Shown in pieces: positions 24,626-32,707 of a DNA stretch of 64,000 nucleotides. The notes under the pieces were generated by a model. The model was not told where the DNA came from and ran no database searches. It saw only the letters and a program-made list of their open reading frames with translations. This stretch comes from Lautropia sp. SCN 69-89 (GTDB lineage Bacteria > Pseudomonadota > Gammaproteobacteria > Burkholderiales > Burkholderiaceae_E). Location: positions 1 to 64,000 of the forward strand of contig MEED01000013.1 in assembly GCA_001724855.1 (NCBI GenBank). Reading direction: 5' to 3'. Position 1 is the stretch's first letter, and every line of letters begins with the position of its first letter. The translations under genes and the position numbers were made by a program.

Positions 24626-26056
24626 TCAGTCGTTGCCGGCCTCGACCCGCCAATGCGCGTCACCAGGCGACTGCAGGAGCGTGTCGAGGTCCAGGCTGTC
24701 TTCGCCCGGCACGCGTATTCGCGTAAAGCGCATCTCCGGCGCATCGAGCGGAGCGGTGGCATCGAAGCCGAGCTTGGTGCCAACTCCGGCGCGCGTGGAT
24801 GGATCGAGTTTCGAGCCCTGTGCGTCGTTGACGACGACGAGATCGCGATCACCCTGGAATCGCGTGGCGACCGCCCATTCGACCTCTGCCGGATCGTGAA
24901 CGTCGACGTCGCAGTCCACCACGTAGACATGCTTGATGTCGTAATGGGCCCCGAGCGCCGCCATGATCACGTTCTTGGCTTCGCCCTCCTGTCTCTTGTC
25001 GAACTGGACGTACAGGTGATACCTGCAGACGCCGCCCCGCGACAGGTGCACGTCACGAACGCCCGGAAATGCCCGCTGCAGGCTCGCGAGCAACGTGGCC
25101 TCGCGCGGAATGCCGCCAAGCAGCAGATGCTCGTTGGCACCGCCCACGATGGTGTGGAAGATCGGTCGTCGCCGATGGGTGACCGCATCGATCTGAATCA
25201 CGTGCTGGTCGGCCCTTTCGCCGTAGTACTGCGGAAACTCGCCGAATGGACCTTCCGGCTCCCTGCGTCCCGCGAGAATCCGTCCCTCGATCGCGATCTC
25301 GGCGTTGGCGGGAATCCGTACCTCGCTCGTCAGCGACCGCACGACCTCGAGCGGACGCCCGCGCAATGCGCCGGCGATCGTCAGTTCGTCGAAGTCCAGG
25401 GGCGCGATGGCCTGGGAGCTGAGAAGGGTCGCGGGATCTACACCGATGACGATCGTGACTGGCAGGTCATGCCCTGCCTCCTCCGCCATCCGGTAATAGC
25501 TCATGGTGTGACGCGGCAGCATCAGAATGCCGAGCCGGTCTTTCGCATTGAGCTGAAGACGATGGATCGTGACGTTCTGGATCCCCGTCTGTGGATTGCG
25601 AGCAATCAACAGGCCGGCCGTGATGTACGGGCCGCTGTCCCGTTCGTTATGAACCGGCAACGGCAGCAGCTTCGCAAGGTCGATGTCGCGATGGACGACC
25701 TCCTGCACCGGACCGGATGGCTGCTCCTGCCATGGCATCGGCCTGGCGACGGCCTCCTGGAATCGCCGCAGCAGATCTCCGTCGCGGACGCCGAGCGCCT
25801 CGGCCATCCAGCGTCGGTCCGACAAGAGACCGGAAATCACCGGCATCGAATGGCCGAGCGGCTTCGGGAACAAGGTCGCCTTGTGTCCGTCCAGGCGTTT
25901 CGCGATGGCAGCGAGCTCGAACTCGAGGCTGACTCCGGGCTTGGCGATGGCGAGCCGGCCAGACGCCTCCAGGCGATCGAGCCACTCGCGCAGTTCGGCA
26001 ACCGGAGCGCCCGGTTCGCGCGAATCGGGGCGATCAAGCGTACCGGCGAACGTCAT
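24626..26056 (-). CDS. UbiD-family prenyl-FMN-dependent decarboxylase
   Basis: Reversible (de)carboxylase of aromatic, heterocyclic or unsaturated acids. The start at 26056 (MTFAGTLDR) has GGAAAG six bases upstream and gives 476 residues, the usual size; an upstream start at 26239 would invade the LysR promoter. The catalytic Glu-Arg-Glu region shows as the conserved EGPFGEF segment near residue 260, and the metal/prenyl-FMN region as NVTIHRLQ near 165 plus SRGGVCRYHLY near 335. It precedes a NitT/TauT-type importer and diverges from a LysR gene, which probably controls it. Cofactor would come from ubiX at 5379-5954. Confidence 0.92.
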   Translation of the reverse strand: MTFAGTLDRPDSREPGAPVAELREWLDRLEASGRLAIAKPGVSLEFELAAIAKRLDGHKATLFPKPLGHSMPVISGLLSDRRWMAEALGVRDGDLLRRFQEAVARPMPWQEQPSGPVQEVVHRDIDLAKLLPLPVHNERDSGPYITAGLLIARNPQTGIQNVTIHRLQLNAKDRLGILMLPRHTMSYYRMAEEAGHDLPVTIVIGVDPATLLSSQAIAPLDFDELTIAGALRGRPLEVVRSLTSEVRIPANAEIAIEGRILAGRREPEGPFGEFPQYYGERADQHVIQIDAVTHRRRPIFHTIVGGANEHLLLGGIPREATLLASLQRAFPGVRDVHLSRGGVCRYHLYVQFDKRQEGEAKNVIMAALGAHYDIKHVYVVDCDVDVHDPAEVEWAVATRFQGDRDLVVVNDAQGSKLDPSTRAGVGTKLGFDATAPLDAPEMRFTRIRVPGEDSLDLDTLLQSPGDAHWRVEAGND

Positions 26057-26269
26057 TTCGAGCTTTCCAGAACCATGGATGAACGAGTCGCGCGGCGACC
26101 GGATCCTCGTCCGGCCAACCTGCCCCAAAGCCGCGGAAGCCGAAGTCGAACTGCCAGCCCCGCGGCGTCTCGATGCTAGGATGCGATCCAACCCATGGTC
26201 AAATAGCGAAATCGACTGGGCAGAATCAAGTTCTGGCATGGCCGCCAGGACAGGAGCTTACGCAGCCGC
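26057..26269. promoter_or_regulatory. Divergent regulatory spacer between ubiD and the LysR gene
   Basis: 213-base spacer between the ubiD start (minus) and the LysR-type regulator start (plus), the standard arrangement for LysR autoregulation and activation of the divergent operon. The segment around 26180-26240 is the more AT-rich part (includes GGTCAAATAGCGAAATC). I see no perfect dyad long enough to name as the operator. AGGAG at about 26252 lies rather far (13 bases) from the LysR ATG. Confidence 0.5.
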
Positions 26270-27202
26270 ATGGACCTGAAGCAGCTTCGGGCATTACTGG
26301 CGATCGCCGAGACCGGCAGTGTCACGCGGGCGGCTCAGCTGCTCCATGTGGTGCAACCTGCGCTGTCGCGCCAGCTCCGCCTGCTCGAGGACGAGCTCGG
26401 GACTGCGTTGTTCGATCGCACCCGCCATGGCATGCATCTCACCGATGCCGGCCAGGTTCTCGTCGAGCATGCCCGGCGTGCGCTACGCGAACTGGACCGG
26501 GCGCGTGCCGAGGTCGTCGCACCGGACACGGTTACAGGCACCGCTGCAATCGGGCTGTTGCCGAGCACCAGCGCGCTTCTTGCCGGGCCGCTGGTGCGCT
26601 CGCTGCAAGCCAGATTTCCGGACCTGAAGGCGCGGCTGACAACGGGTTTCGCAGGGCACCTGCAGCAATGGCTGGAGAACGGCGAGATCGACCTGGCCCT
26701 CTTGTACGAACCGAAACCATCGGCGCTGCTGGACGTGCAGCCGCTGCTGGACGAGAAGCTCTACCTGGTCGGACCGATGAGCGCCGGATTCAGGTTCGAC
26801 AAGGCGGTCGCCTTGTCGGATGTCGCGTCGGTCAAGTTGATCATGCCGAATCCGCCGCATGGGCTCTCGATGATTCTCGAGCATGCCTGCGCGGTCGCCG
26901 GTGTGCGCCTGAACGTCGTCACCGAAACGAACTCGATGCAGATCCAGAAGGAACTTGTGGCGCATGGCATCGGCTTCACGATTCTCCCGAGCGCGGCGAT
27001 CTTCGACGACGTCGCCAGCGAGCGCCTGAGCGCGGCGCCCATTACGGCGCCCGACCTTTCCCGCAGGATCGTGCTGGCACTGCCGACGACGCGCCGCGCA
27101 TCGATCGCCGTCCGATCGGCGGCCAACGAGTTGCGATCGTTGATCGAAGGCATTATCAGCCGCGACGGTTGGCCGGGCGCGCGCTGGTTGGCGAACAGCT
27201 AG
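26270..27202 (+). CDS. LysR-type transcriptional regulator
   Basis: DNA-binding regulator of 310 residues. The winged helix-turn-helix is at residues 1-60 (MDLKQLRALLAIAETGSVTRAAQLLHVVQPALSRQLRLLE), followed by the effector-binding periplasmic-protein-like domain starting near TVTGTAAIGLLPSTSALL. It resembles the nitrogen-assimilation-control/CynR style rather than any member I can name. Placed divergently from ubiD and convergent with the MFS gene at 15 bases, so it most likely controls the ubiD-importer operon and perhaps the large run downstream. Confidence 0.93.
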   Translation: MDLKQLRALLAIAETGSVTRAAQLLHVVQPALSRQLRLLEDELGTALFDRTRHGMHLTDAGQVLVEHARRALRELDRARAEVVAPDTVTGTAAIGLLPSTSALLAGPLVRSLQARFPDLKARLTTGFAGHLQQWLENGEIDLALLYEPKPSALLDVQPLLDEKLYLVGPMSAGFRFDKAVALSDVASVKLIMPNPPHGLSMILEHACAVAGVRLNVVTETNSMQIQKELVAHGIGFTILPSAAIFDDVASERLSAAPITAPDLSRRIVLALPTTRRASIAVRSAANELRSLIEGIISRDGWPGARWLANS

Positions 27203-27217
27203 TCGCGCCAGGGCGCG

Positions 27218-28507
27218 TCATCCGATGCGGTAACGCGCCACAAGCCAGACGTACGCCACCGCCTGCATCGACATCCAAACCGCATACGCAACGCGCAGAC
27301 CCGCCGCATCTGCTTGGCCCAACAGGCCGACCGCATCGACAATCAGCCCGAAACCCCACTGGATCACAAAGGCTCCGGCAAAAACAGCGAGATTGAGCGC
27401 AGTGTTCAGCCTTCCCGCGAGTTCCGCCGGAAACTCGCCCGTGAGCAACGGATACGACAGCGACAGGGTGCTGAATGCAATACCGTACATCGACCAGACA
27501 AGGAGTCTCGGTTCAGCGTCCGCAAAGATGAGCACCTCGCAAGCGAGCGTGGCTGCACCACCCCATGCGAGCAGCCGATACGGGGACGTTTGCCGCCTGG
27601 CGAGCCAGGCAGCCGCCGATGCATTCGACAGGTGCCCGACGATCACGGCAATCCCGAGGGCCAGCAAGTGGCCGGCAGCCTCCGAGCGGGACATCGATCC
27701 GACCTCCATCATCCACGGTACCGCCCATAGACTCTGGATCGCCATGAAGCCGCCTGACGCGGCCATCATGTGAGGAGCGAAGCACCAGAAGCGCCCGGAA
27801 CGCAGCACGGTCGATGCGCCCCGCCATGCGTCGCGAAGGTCCCCCGCGACAGGTTGCTGCATTGGCTGGCGCGGTGTCACCAGGAAAAGCGCCAGTGCGC
27901 AGGCCAGCGTCGCTGCCGCAGCGGCTGCGAACGCGCCCCTCCAGCCGATCAGCGGCAGCAGCGTCGCCAGCGGCACCGTAGCCGCGATCGAGCCCATCCC
28001 ACCGATCGCGAGCACCAGCGAGTTCATCGGCGCGCGATCGAGGCCTCGGAACTGCTCGACGATCGCCTTGAATGCGGCCATCAGGCACACCGATCCCCCG
28101 AGACCGATGAACGCACGGGACCACGCGAGCGACGCGACGCTCCCGCTGAGCGAAAACAGCAGGCATCCTGCCGCCAGAACGAACAGGAGGGATGTCTCGA
28201 CCGCCCGACTGCCGTAGCGGTCGAGCAGCAGGCCGACCGGCAGCTGCGCTGCCGCGAAGACAATGAAGTAGGTCGATGTCAGCAGGCCCAGTTCGCTTGC
28301 CGACAGATCGAATTCGGCGGTCAGTTCGGGGGCGATGACGGCATTGGCCGAGCGCACGAACTGCGACAGCGCATAGGCGAGCGCGAAGGGTATGACCACG
28401 CGGAGGTACGCCGATCGGCCCCTCGCCCGGCCCTCGTCCGGACGATCCGCGCAGGCGCGATCGCCGACGGAACGCTGCTGCGCAGGGCCGGTGGGCACTC
28501 TCGGCAC
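27218..28507 (-). CDS. MFS transporter
   Basis: Major facilitator superfamily secondary transporter, up to 429 residues with about twelve hydrophobic segments. The first-half signature is seen in GLLLDRYGSRAVE after the second span, and WSRAFIGLGGSVCLMAAFKAI in the fourth. The start is uncertain: GTG at 28507 gives a polar 33-residue N-terminus before the first span, and other in-frame GTG codons exist. It is the last gene of the 15-gene run and probably imports a substrate or exports a product of the pathway. Confidence 0.87.
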   Translation of the reverse strand: MPRVPTGPAQQRSVGDRACADRPDEGRARGRSAYLRVVIPFALAYALSQFVRSANAVIAPELTAEFDLSASELGLLTSTYFIVFAAAQLPVGLLLDRYGSRAVETSLLFVLAAGCLLFSLSGSVASLAWSRAFIGLGGSVCLMAAFKAIVEQFRGLDRAPMNSLVLAIGGMGSIAATVPLATLLPLIGWRGAFAAAAAATLACALALFLVTPRQPMQQPVAGDLRDAWRGASTVLRSGRFWCFAPHMMAASGGFMAIQSLWAVPWMMEVGSMSRSEAAGHLLALGIAVIVGHLSNASAAAWLARRQTSPYRLLAWGGAATLACEVLIFADAEPRLLVWSMYGIAFSTLSLSYPLLTGEFPAELAGRLNTALNLAVFAGAFVIQWGFGLIVDAVGLLGQADAAGLRVAYAVWMSMQAVAYVWLVARYRIG

Positions 28508-28514
28508 ACCCGCT

Positions 28515-28922
28515 TCAGGCGGCGCCGAGCCTTGCCGCCTTCGCAGCCAGACGCTCCTCGAGCTTGTCGATGTTCACCACGAAGCGGCTGTGCTCCCCAC
28601 GGCTGATCTCGCCATCGGCGTCGCGCGCCAGTACCTCGAAGGTCACCTTGCGCCCGTCGATCCTCGTGACGGTCGCGGTGATGTCGACCGGCTGGCCCAT
28701 CAGGGCCGAGCCACTGTGGGTCACGGAGATTCCCGTGCCGACCGAATGCTCGCCCGGTTCGCAGAACTCGAGCAGCAATTCGCTGCAGGTGCGCTCGAAA
28801 TCGCGGACGAGCTCCGGAGTGGCATACACCCGGACACCCTCGCCGAGAAACCGTATGGATCGGGTGTCATCGACGACGATCCGTCGTGAAATCGATACGC
28901 CCGTCTCGAACTTGCGTTGCAT
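28515..28922 (-). CDS. FlK-like hotdog-fold acyl-CoA thioesterase
   Basis: Small hotdog thioesterase of 135 residues resembling fluoroacetyl-CoA thioesterase FlK. The active-site parts expected for this family are visible: YATPELVRDFERTCSELL (Thr/Glu region), ISVTHSGSALMG, and the C-terminal GEISRGEHSRFVVN with the histidine. The family may remove a CoA ester that would otherwise block the pathway or act as house-cleaning hydrolase. Fluoroacetate use is not implied; nothing else points to it. It sits between an MFS gene and a thiolase-like gene. Confidence 0.8.
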   Translation of the reverse strand: MQRKFETGVSISRRIVVDDTRSIRFLGEGVRVYATPELVRDFERTCSELLLEFCEPGEHSVGTGISVTHSGSALMGQPVDITATVTRIDGRKVTFEVLARDADGEISRGEHSRFVVNIDKLEERLAAKAARLGAA

Positions 28923-28974
28923 CCCCGCCTCCGCTGTTCACCATCACCGACAAGACGCCCTTCTGCAGGCAGTT

Positions 28975-30144
28975 TCAAAGCGCATCGGCGGTACTCAGGA
29001 TGACCGTACTCTGGCTCGAAAGCACACCGCCGTTTCCATGACAGAGCGCGGTCCGGGCGTCCGGGACCTGGCGCGCCCCGCATTCGCCCCGGAGCTGCCG
29101 CACCGCCTCGATGACGGTGAACACCCCGTACATGCCCGGATGCACGCAGGACAGACCGCCGCCGTTCGTGTTGACGGGCAGCGCACCTCCCGGCGCAATC
29201 CGTCCGCCGCTGACGAACCCGCCCCCCTCCCCCTTGCGACAGAATCCGAGGTCTTCCAGGAAGAGCAGCACGTTGATCGTGAACGCGTCGTAGAGCTGTG
29301 CGACGTCGATGTCACCGGGCCCGAGGCCCGACATGGCGAAGGCTCGGCGCCCGGATTCCCTTGCCGCCGTCTCGGTCAGGTCCGGCATGCACGAGATCTG
29401 ACGGTGTGTCATCGCTACACCGGCGCCGAGCAGGTAGACCGGAGCCGACTTGCTGCGGGACTGCGCATCGGCTCGCGTCACGACGTAGGCGCCGGCACCG
29501 TCGGTGACCAGGCAGCAATCGAGGACCGTCAGCGGCTCGCTGATTGGCCTGGAGGCCAGCACATCCTCGACACTCAGCGGCGTTCGAACGAATGCCTCCG
29601 GATTCTGTTGCGCCCACTGGCGGGCCGCAACGGCCACCTGCGCCAGTTGCTCGCGCGTGGTGCCGTACTGATGCATGTGGCGCGCTGCAGCCAGTGCATA
29701 CGAACTGGCTGGATTGAACGGCCTGTACGGGGCTTCGCAGGGGAGCTCGTCGAGCTTTGCCCGGGCGCGCGCGTGTTCCCTGAAATTGCGCGACGAGCGA
29801 GCCGTGCTGCCGTAGACCACCAGCACCGCGTTGCACAGGCCCGCGTGCAGGGCCATGGCCGCACTCAGCATGTAGCTCACATACGACGCTCCCCCGATGT
29901 TCGTCCCATCGAAGAACGACGGACGAATCCCCAGGTACTCGGCGACAGACAGCGACGGCAGGAAACGACTGAAGCTCGCAGTCATCAACCCGTCGATGTC
30001 GGCCATTTCGAGCCCGGCATCGGCTACCGCATTCCTGGCCGCTAGCGCCATCAACTCGAGTTCGGACCAGCCACTTGCATCGCCGAGCCCGGCCGTGCCC
30101 GCCCCCGCGACGACTGCCGTACCCCGGAGTCCGGCGCTCATCAC
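28975..30144 (-). CDS. Thiolase-superfamily protein (SCP2/Ltp2-like), partner of DUF35 protein
   Basis: 389-residue thiolase-fold protein of the lipid-transfer/SCP-x branch. At the place of the nucleophilic cysteine it reads DGTNIGGASYVSYML, so the cysteine is missing; the C-terminal thiolase histidine is kept in GGGLSCVHPG and a cysteine in ALCHGNGG. It overlaps the DUF35 gene by four bases. Members with this residue pattern and DUF35 partner include Ltp2, which performs a retro-aldol cleavage of a beta-hydroxyacyl-CoA. I infer either retro-aldolase or an unusual thiolase; classical thiolysis is less likely. Confidence 0.85.
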   Translation of the reverse strand: MMSAGLRGTAVVAGAGTAGLGDASGWSELELMALAARNAVADAGLEMADIDGLMTASFSRFLPSLSVAEYLGIRPSFFDGTNIGGASYVSYMLSAAMALHAGLCNAVLVVYGSTARSSRNFREHARARAKLDELPCEAPYRPFNPASSYALAAARHMHQYGTTREQLAQVAVAARQWAQQNPEAFVRTPLSVEDVLASRPISEPLTVLDCCLVTDGAGAYVVTRADAQSRSKSAPVYLLGAGVAMTHRQISCMPDLTETAARESGRRAFAMSGLGPGDIDVAQLYDAFTINVLLFLEDLGFCRKGEGGGFVSGGRIAPGGALPVNTNGGGLSCVHPGMYGVFTVIEAVRQLRGECGARQVPDARTALCHGNGGVLSSQSTVILSTADAL

Positions 30145-30560
30145 GGCTGCTCCACCGTTTCGAAGACCAGGAGCTTGCCTTCGCCGTGCGGCGCATCGAC
30201 GAAGCGGGCGCGCACGCGCTCACCGATTCTCGGGCTTCGATCGCCGATGCCGATGATCGTGCTCATCAGCCGGACGCCTTCGTCCAGGTCGACCAGCGAC
30301 ACGTTGTAGGGCGCCTCCGATCCGGACGGAGGGTGCACGACAGTGACGGAATAGACCCGGCCAAACCCCGTGGGCTGCGCCCAGGTCAGCGTGTCAGCGC
30401 CGCAGTGCGGGCACAGGACACGCGGAAAGTGAACGAACCGCCTGCATCCCGCGCACTTCTGCAGCCTCCAGTCGCCGGACTCCAGGTAGCGGCGATACGT
30501 AGCTTCGGGTCCCTCGGACATGCGCACACCGATCGCGGTTTTCGCGCCCGCCACGCTCAT
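30141..30560 (-). CDS. DUF35 (rubredoxin-like zinc ribbon plus OB fold) acyl-CoA-binding partner
   Basis: 139-residue protein with an intact N-terminal zinc ribbon, CAGC followed by CPHC (residues about 36-53), and a C-terminal OB fold carrying GRVYSVTVVHPP and YNVSLVDLDEGVRLMSTI. DUF35 proteins bind thiolase-like enzymes and help hold the acyl-CoA. The start at 30560 overlaps the Bug gene stop as ATGA, while the stop overlaps the thiolase-like start as ATGA, so all three are coupled. An internal ATG (MSEGPEAT) is an alternative start. Confidence 0.88.
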   Translation of the reverse strand: MSVAGAKTAIGVRMSEGPEATYRRYLESGDWRLQKCAGCRRFVHFPRVLCPHCGADTLTWAQPTGFGRVYSVTVVHPPSGSEAPYNVSLVDLDEGVRLMSTIIGIGDRSPRIGERVRARFVDAPHGEGKLLVFETVEQP

Positions 30561-31537
30561 TGCGGGCTGACGCCGACGTCGCGAATGAACGCGGGCCAGC
30601 GTTCCGCTTCCGTGCGAATGAATGCGGCAAATGCCTCCGGCGTACTGCCCGACACCTGCAGGCCCTGCTCGACGAAAGGCCTGGAAAACGCAGCGTCCGC
30701 GAGGACGCGGTTCACCGCAGCCGACAGGCGCGCCACGACCTCGGAAGGCGTGCCCGCTCGCGCCACCAGGCCGAACCAGACGCCGATGTCGACCGCGCCG
30801 TACCCGGCTTCCGCCATCGTGGGCACGCTGGCGAGTACCTCGACGCGTCGATGACCGGTGACGGCGAGAATGCGTACCTTGCCCGCCTTCGCGTGAGGAA
30901 TGACGGTGATCCCGGCGTCGAAGATCATGTCGACATGGCCGCCAAGCAGGTCCGTAACCGCCGGCACACTGCCCTTGTACGGCACGCGTTCCAGTCTGAT
31001 GCCCGCCGCGCGCTGGAACAACTCGCCCGCCAGATGCAGCGACCCTCCCTCTCCGAGCGTTGCATAGGTCATCGGTACTTTCGCCGCCTTGGCTTGCGAG
31101 ACCAGGTCCCTGACAGATTGCGCAGTCACACGAGGGGATACGGTCAGGAACAGCGGGGTCGAGAACAACTCGGAAATCGGCGCGAAACTCCTGATCGGAT
31201 CGTAAGGCAGCTTCTTGTACACGCCGAGATTCGTCGCCAGACTCGTCATCGATCCGAGAAAGAGCGTGTACCCGTCGGGCGGTGCCTGCAGGACCGCTTC
31301 GGCGCCAATGATCTGGTTTCCGCCCGGCTTGTTCTCGACGATCACCGTTTGGCCGAGTTCACTCCCCAGGCCCTGCGCAAGAGAACGCGCGAAAGTGTCG
31401 GCAATGCCGCCAGCGGGATAGGGCACAACGAACCTGATCGACTTCGACGGATACGGCTGCGACGCTTGTGCCCCCGCAAGCAGCGGAACCCACGCGAGTG
31501 CAATCGCGATCAACCCTGCAACGAAACGTGAAAACAT
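30557..31537 (-). CDS. Bug/TctC-family periplasmic solute-binding protein (solitary)
   Basis: 326-residue periplasmic binding protein. The start at 31537 (MFSRFVAGLIAIALAWVPLLAGAQA, signal peptide) has AAGGA just upstream; the longer frame to 31582 would bury the signal. The mature part has YPSKSIRFVVPYPAGGIADTFAR and VENKPGGNQIIGAE. No tctA or tctB genes are next to it, as is usual for the many solitary Bug proteins of Burkholderiales, so it may work with the permeases at 19-2010 or act as a sensor. Ligand unknown. Confidence 0.92.
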   Translation of the reverse strand: MFSRFVAGLIAIALAWVPLLAGAQASQPYPSKSIRFVVPYPAGGIADTFARSLAQGLGSELGQTVIVENKPGGNQIIGAEAVLQAPPDGYTLFLGSMTSLATNLGVYKKLPYDPIRSFAPISELFSTPLFLTVSPRVTAQSVRDLVSQAKAAKVPMTYATLGEGGSLHLAGELFQRAAGIRLERVPYKGSVPAVTDLLGGHVDMIFDAGITVIPHAKAGKVRILAVTGHRRVEVLASVPTMAEAGYGAVDIGVWFGLVARAGTPSEVVARLSAAVNRVLADAAFSRPFVEQGLQVSGSTPEAFAAFIRTEAERWPAFIRDVGVSPQ

Positions 31538-31553
31538 CGAGATTCCTTTGACG

Positions 31554-32693
31554 TCAAGAGATCCAGCGAACTTCCCGGCCAACGTCGCGCCCGATCCCCC
31601 GAGACTTCAGATACGCGCGCCGTTGCCAGCATGCGTTGCCGAAGCGGCCGGAGAGCACCAGCGCGCGGCGATGGAACAGACCGATGTCGTGCTCGTCGGC
31701 GAAACCGATGGCTCCGTGGCACTGGATCGCCGTCTTGGTGACGCGCAGCGCCGCTTCCGACGCCCGCGCCTTGGCCGCGGCGGCCGCCACCTCGCCACGG
31801 TCGCCGCCAGCGGCGACGCAGGCCTCGCGGACCAGCGCCCTGGACGCCTGGAGATCGACATAGGCAGACGCCGCGAGCTGCTGCATGGCCTGGAACGCGC
31901 CTATCGGTCTTCCGAACTGCCGGCGCACCTTGAGGTAGTCGGCAGTCAGGGAAAGCGCCCTGTCCATCATGCCGACGAGCTCGGCGGCCACGCCAAGACG
32001 CATGGCCCTGAAGCCCTGGTGCATGGCCGTCTCGCCCTCCGCCGGCGAATCGAATACGTCGTCCGGTTCGACGAGTGCATCCGTGCAGACGAGGTCGGTG
32101 AGCGCGCTGCCGTCGACGGTTCGCGAATGCGATTGCCGCAATCCGTGAGTGTCCCGGCGCAGCAGCACCGTCCGGACACGATCGGCGCACCGCAGTTCGA
32201 GCAGGTACCCGTCGGCCCAGTGACCGTCGGGGACGCGCAAGACGCTCCCGTTCAGTACCACGCCCGACGACGTCTCGGCCGCATTCAGCGCATGCGCCTC
32301 GTCGCTCGGCCAGGGATCCGTCCCGCTCCATGCCGGCAACCAGATTCGCCGGCCATCACGGAGCTCCTCCATACGCTCACCTGCCGCTCCCCCCAGTCGA
32401 GACAGCACGTGCGCCGCAACGATCGCAGACGCAACGGGTGCCAGCAACAACTCGCGCCCCGTCTGCTCCGCAAGCACGGCGAGTTCTCTTGCGCCCAGCC
32501 CCGCCCCGCCCTTCGATTCGGGCACCATCAACGCCAGCCAGCCGGCATCGACGAACGCCCGCCAGGTGGCGGCGTCACCCGAGAGCGGCTGCTCGCGGCT
32601 TGCCCGCATGGCGGCGGGGCCGCCATGCGCCGTCGCGAGTTGCGCGACGCTTTCGGCGATCAGGCGCTCGTTCTCGCCCGCGGACTGATCCAT
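31554..32693 (-). CDS. Acyl-CoA dehydrogenase, short paired subunit
   Basis: 379-residue acyl-CoA dehydrogenase-fold protein. The start at 32693 (MDQSAGENERLIAESVAQL) has AGGTG seven bases before it and follows the next dehydrogenase by 14 bases. The N-terminal helical domain has WLALMVPESKGGAGLGARELAVL; the C-terminal FAD domain shows RRQFGRPIGAFQAMQQLAASAYVD and IQCHGAIGFADEHDIGLFHRRA. Two adjacent, diverged ACAD genes usually encode an alpha2beta2 enzyme like those of steroid side-chain degradation. It would introduce a double bond next to a CoA thioester. Confidence 0.9.
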   Translation of the reverse strand: MDQSAGENERLIAESVAQLATAHGGPAAMRASREQPLSGDAATWRAFVDAGWLALMVPESKGGAGLGARELAVLAEQTGRELLLAPVASAIVAAHVLSRLGGAAGERMEELRDGRRIWLPAWSGTDPWPSDEAHALNAAETSSGVVLNGSVLRVPDGHWADGYLLELRCADRVRTVLLRRDTHGLRQSHSRTVDGSALTDLVCTDALVEPDDVFDSPAEGETAMHQGFRAMRLGVAAELVGMMDRALSLTADYLKVRRQFGRPIGAFQAMQQLAASAYVDLQASRALVREACVAAGGDRGEVAAAAAKARASEAALRVTKTAIQCHGAIGFADEHDIGLFHRRALVLSGRFGNACWQRRAYLKSRGIGRDVGREVRWIS

Positions 32694-32707
32694 CGGATTC
32701 ACCTGCT

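Noticed and set aside
22635-24653. 672-residue ABC-type fusion protein
   Set aside because: The N-terminal half is an out-of-frame shadow of the binding-protein gene; the ATPase start is GTG 23480.
28515-28922. Fluoroacetate resistance gene
   Set aside because: FlK-like fold alone does not show fluoroacetate use; no fluorinase or fluoroacetate dehalogenase is nearby.
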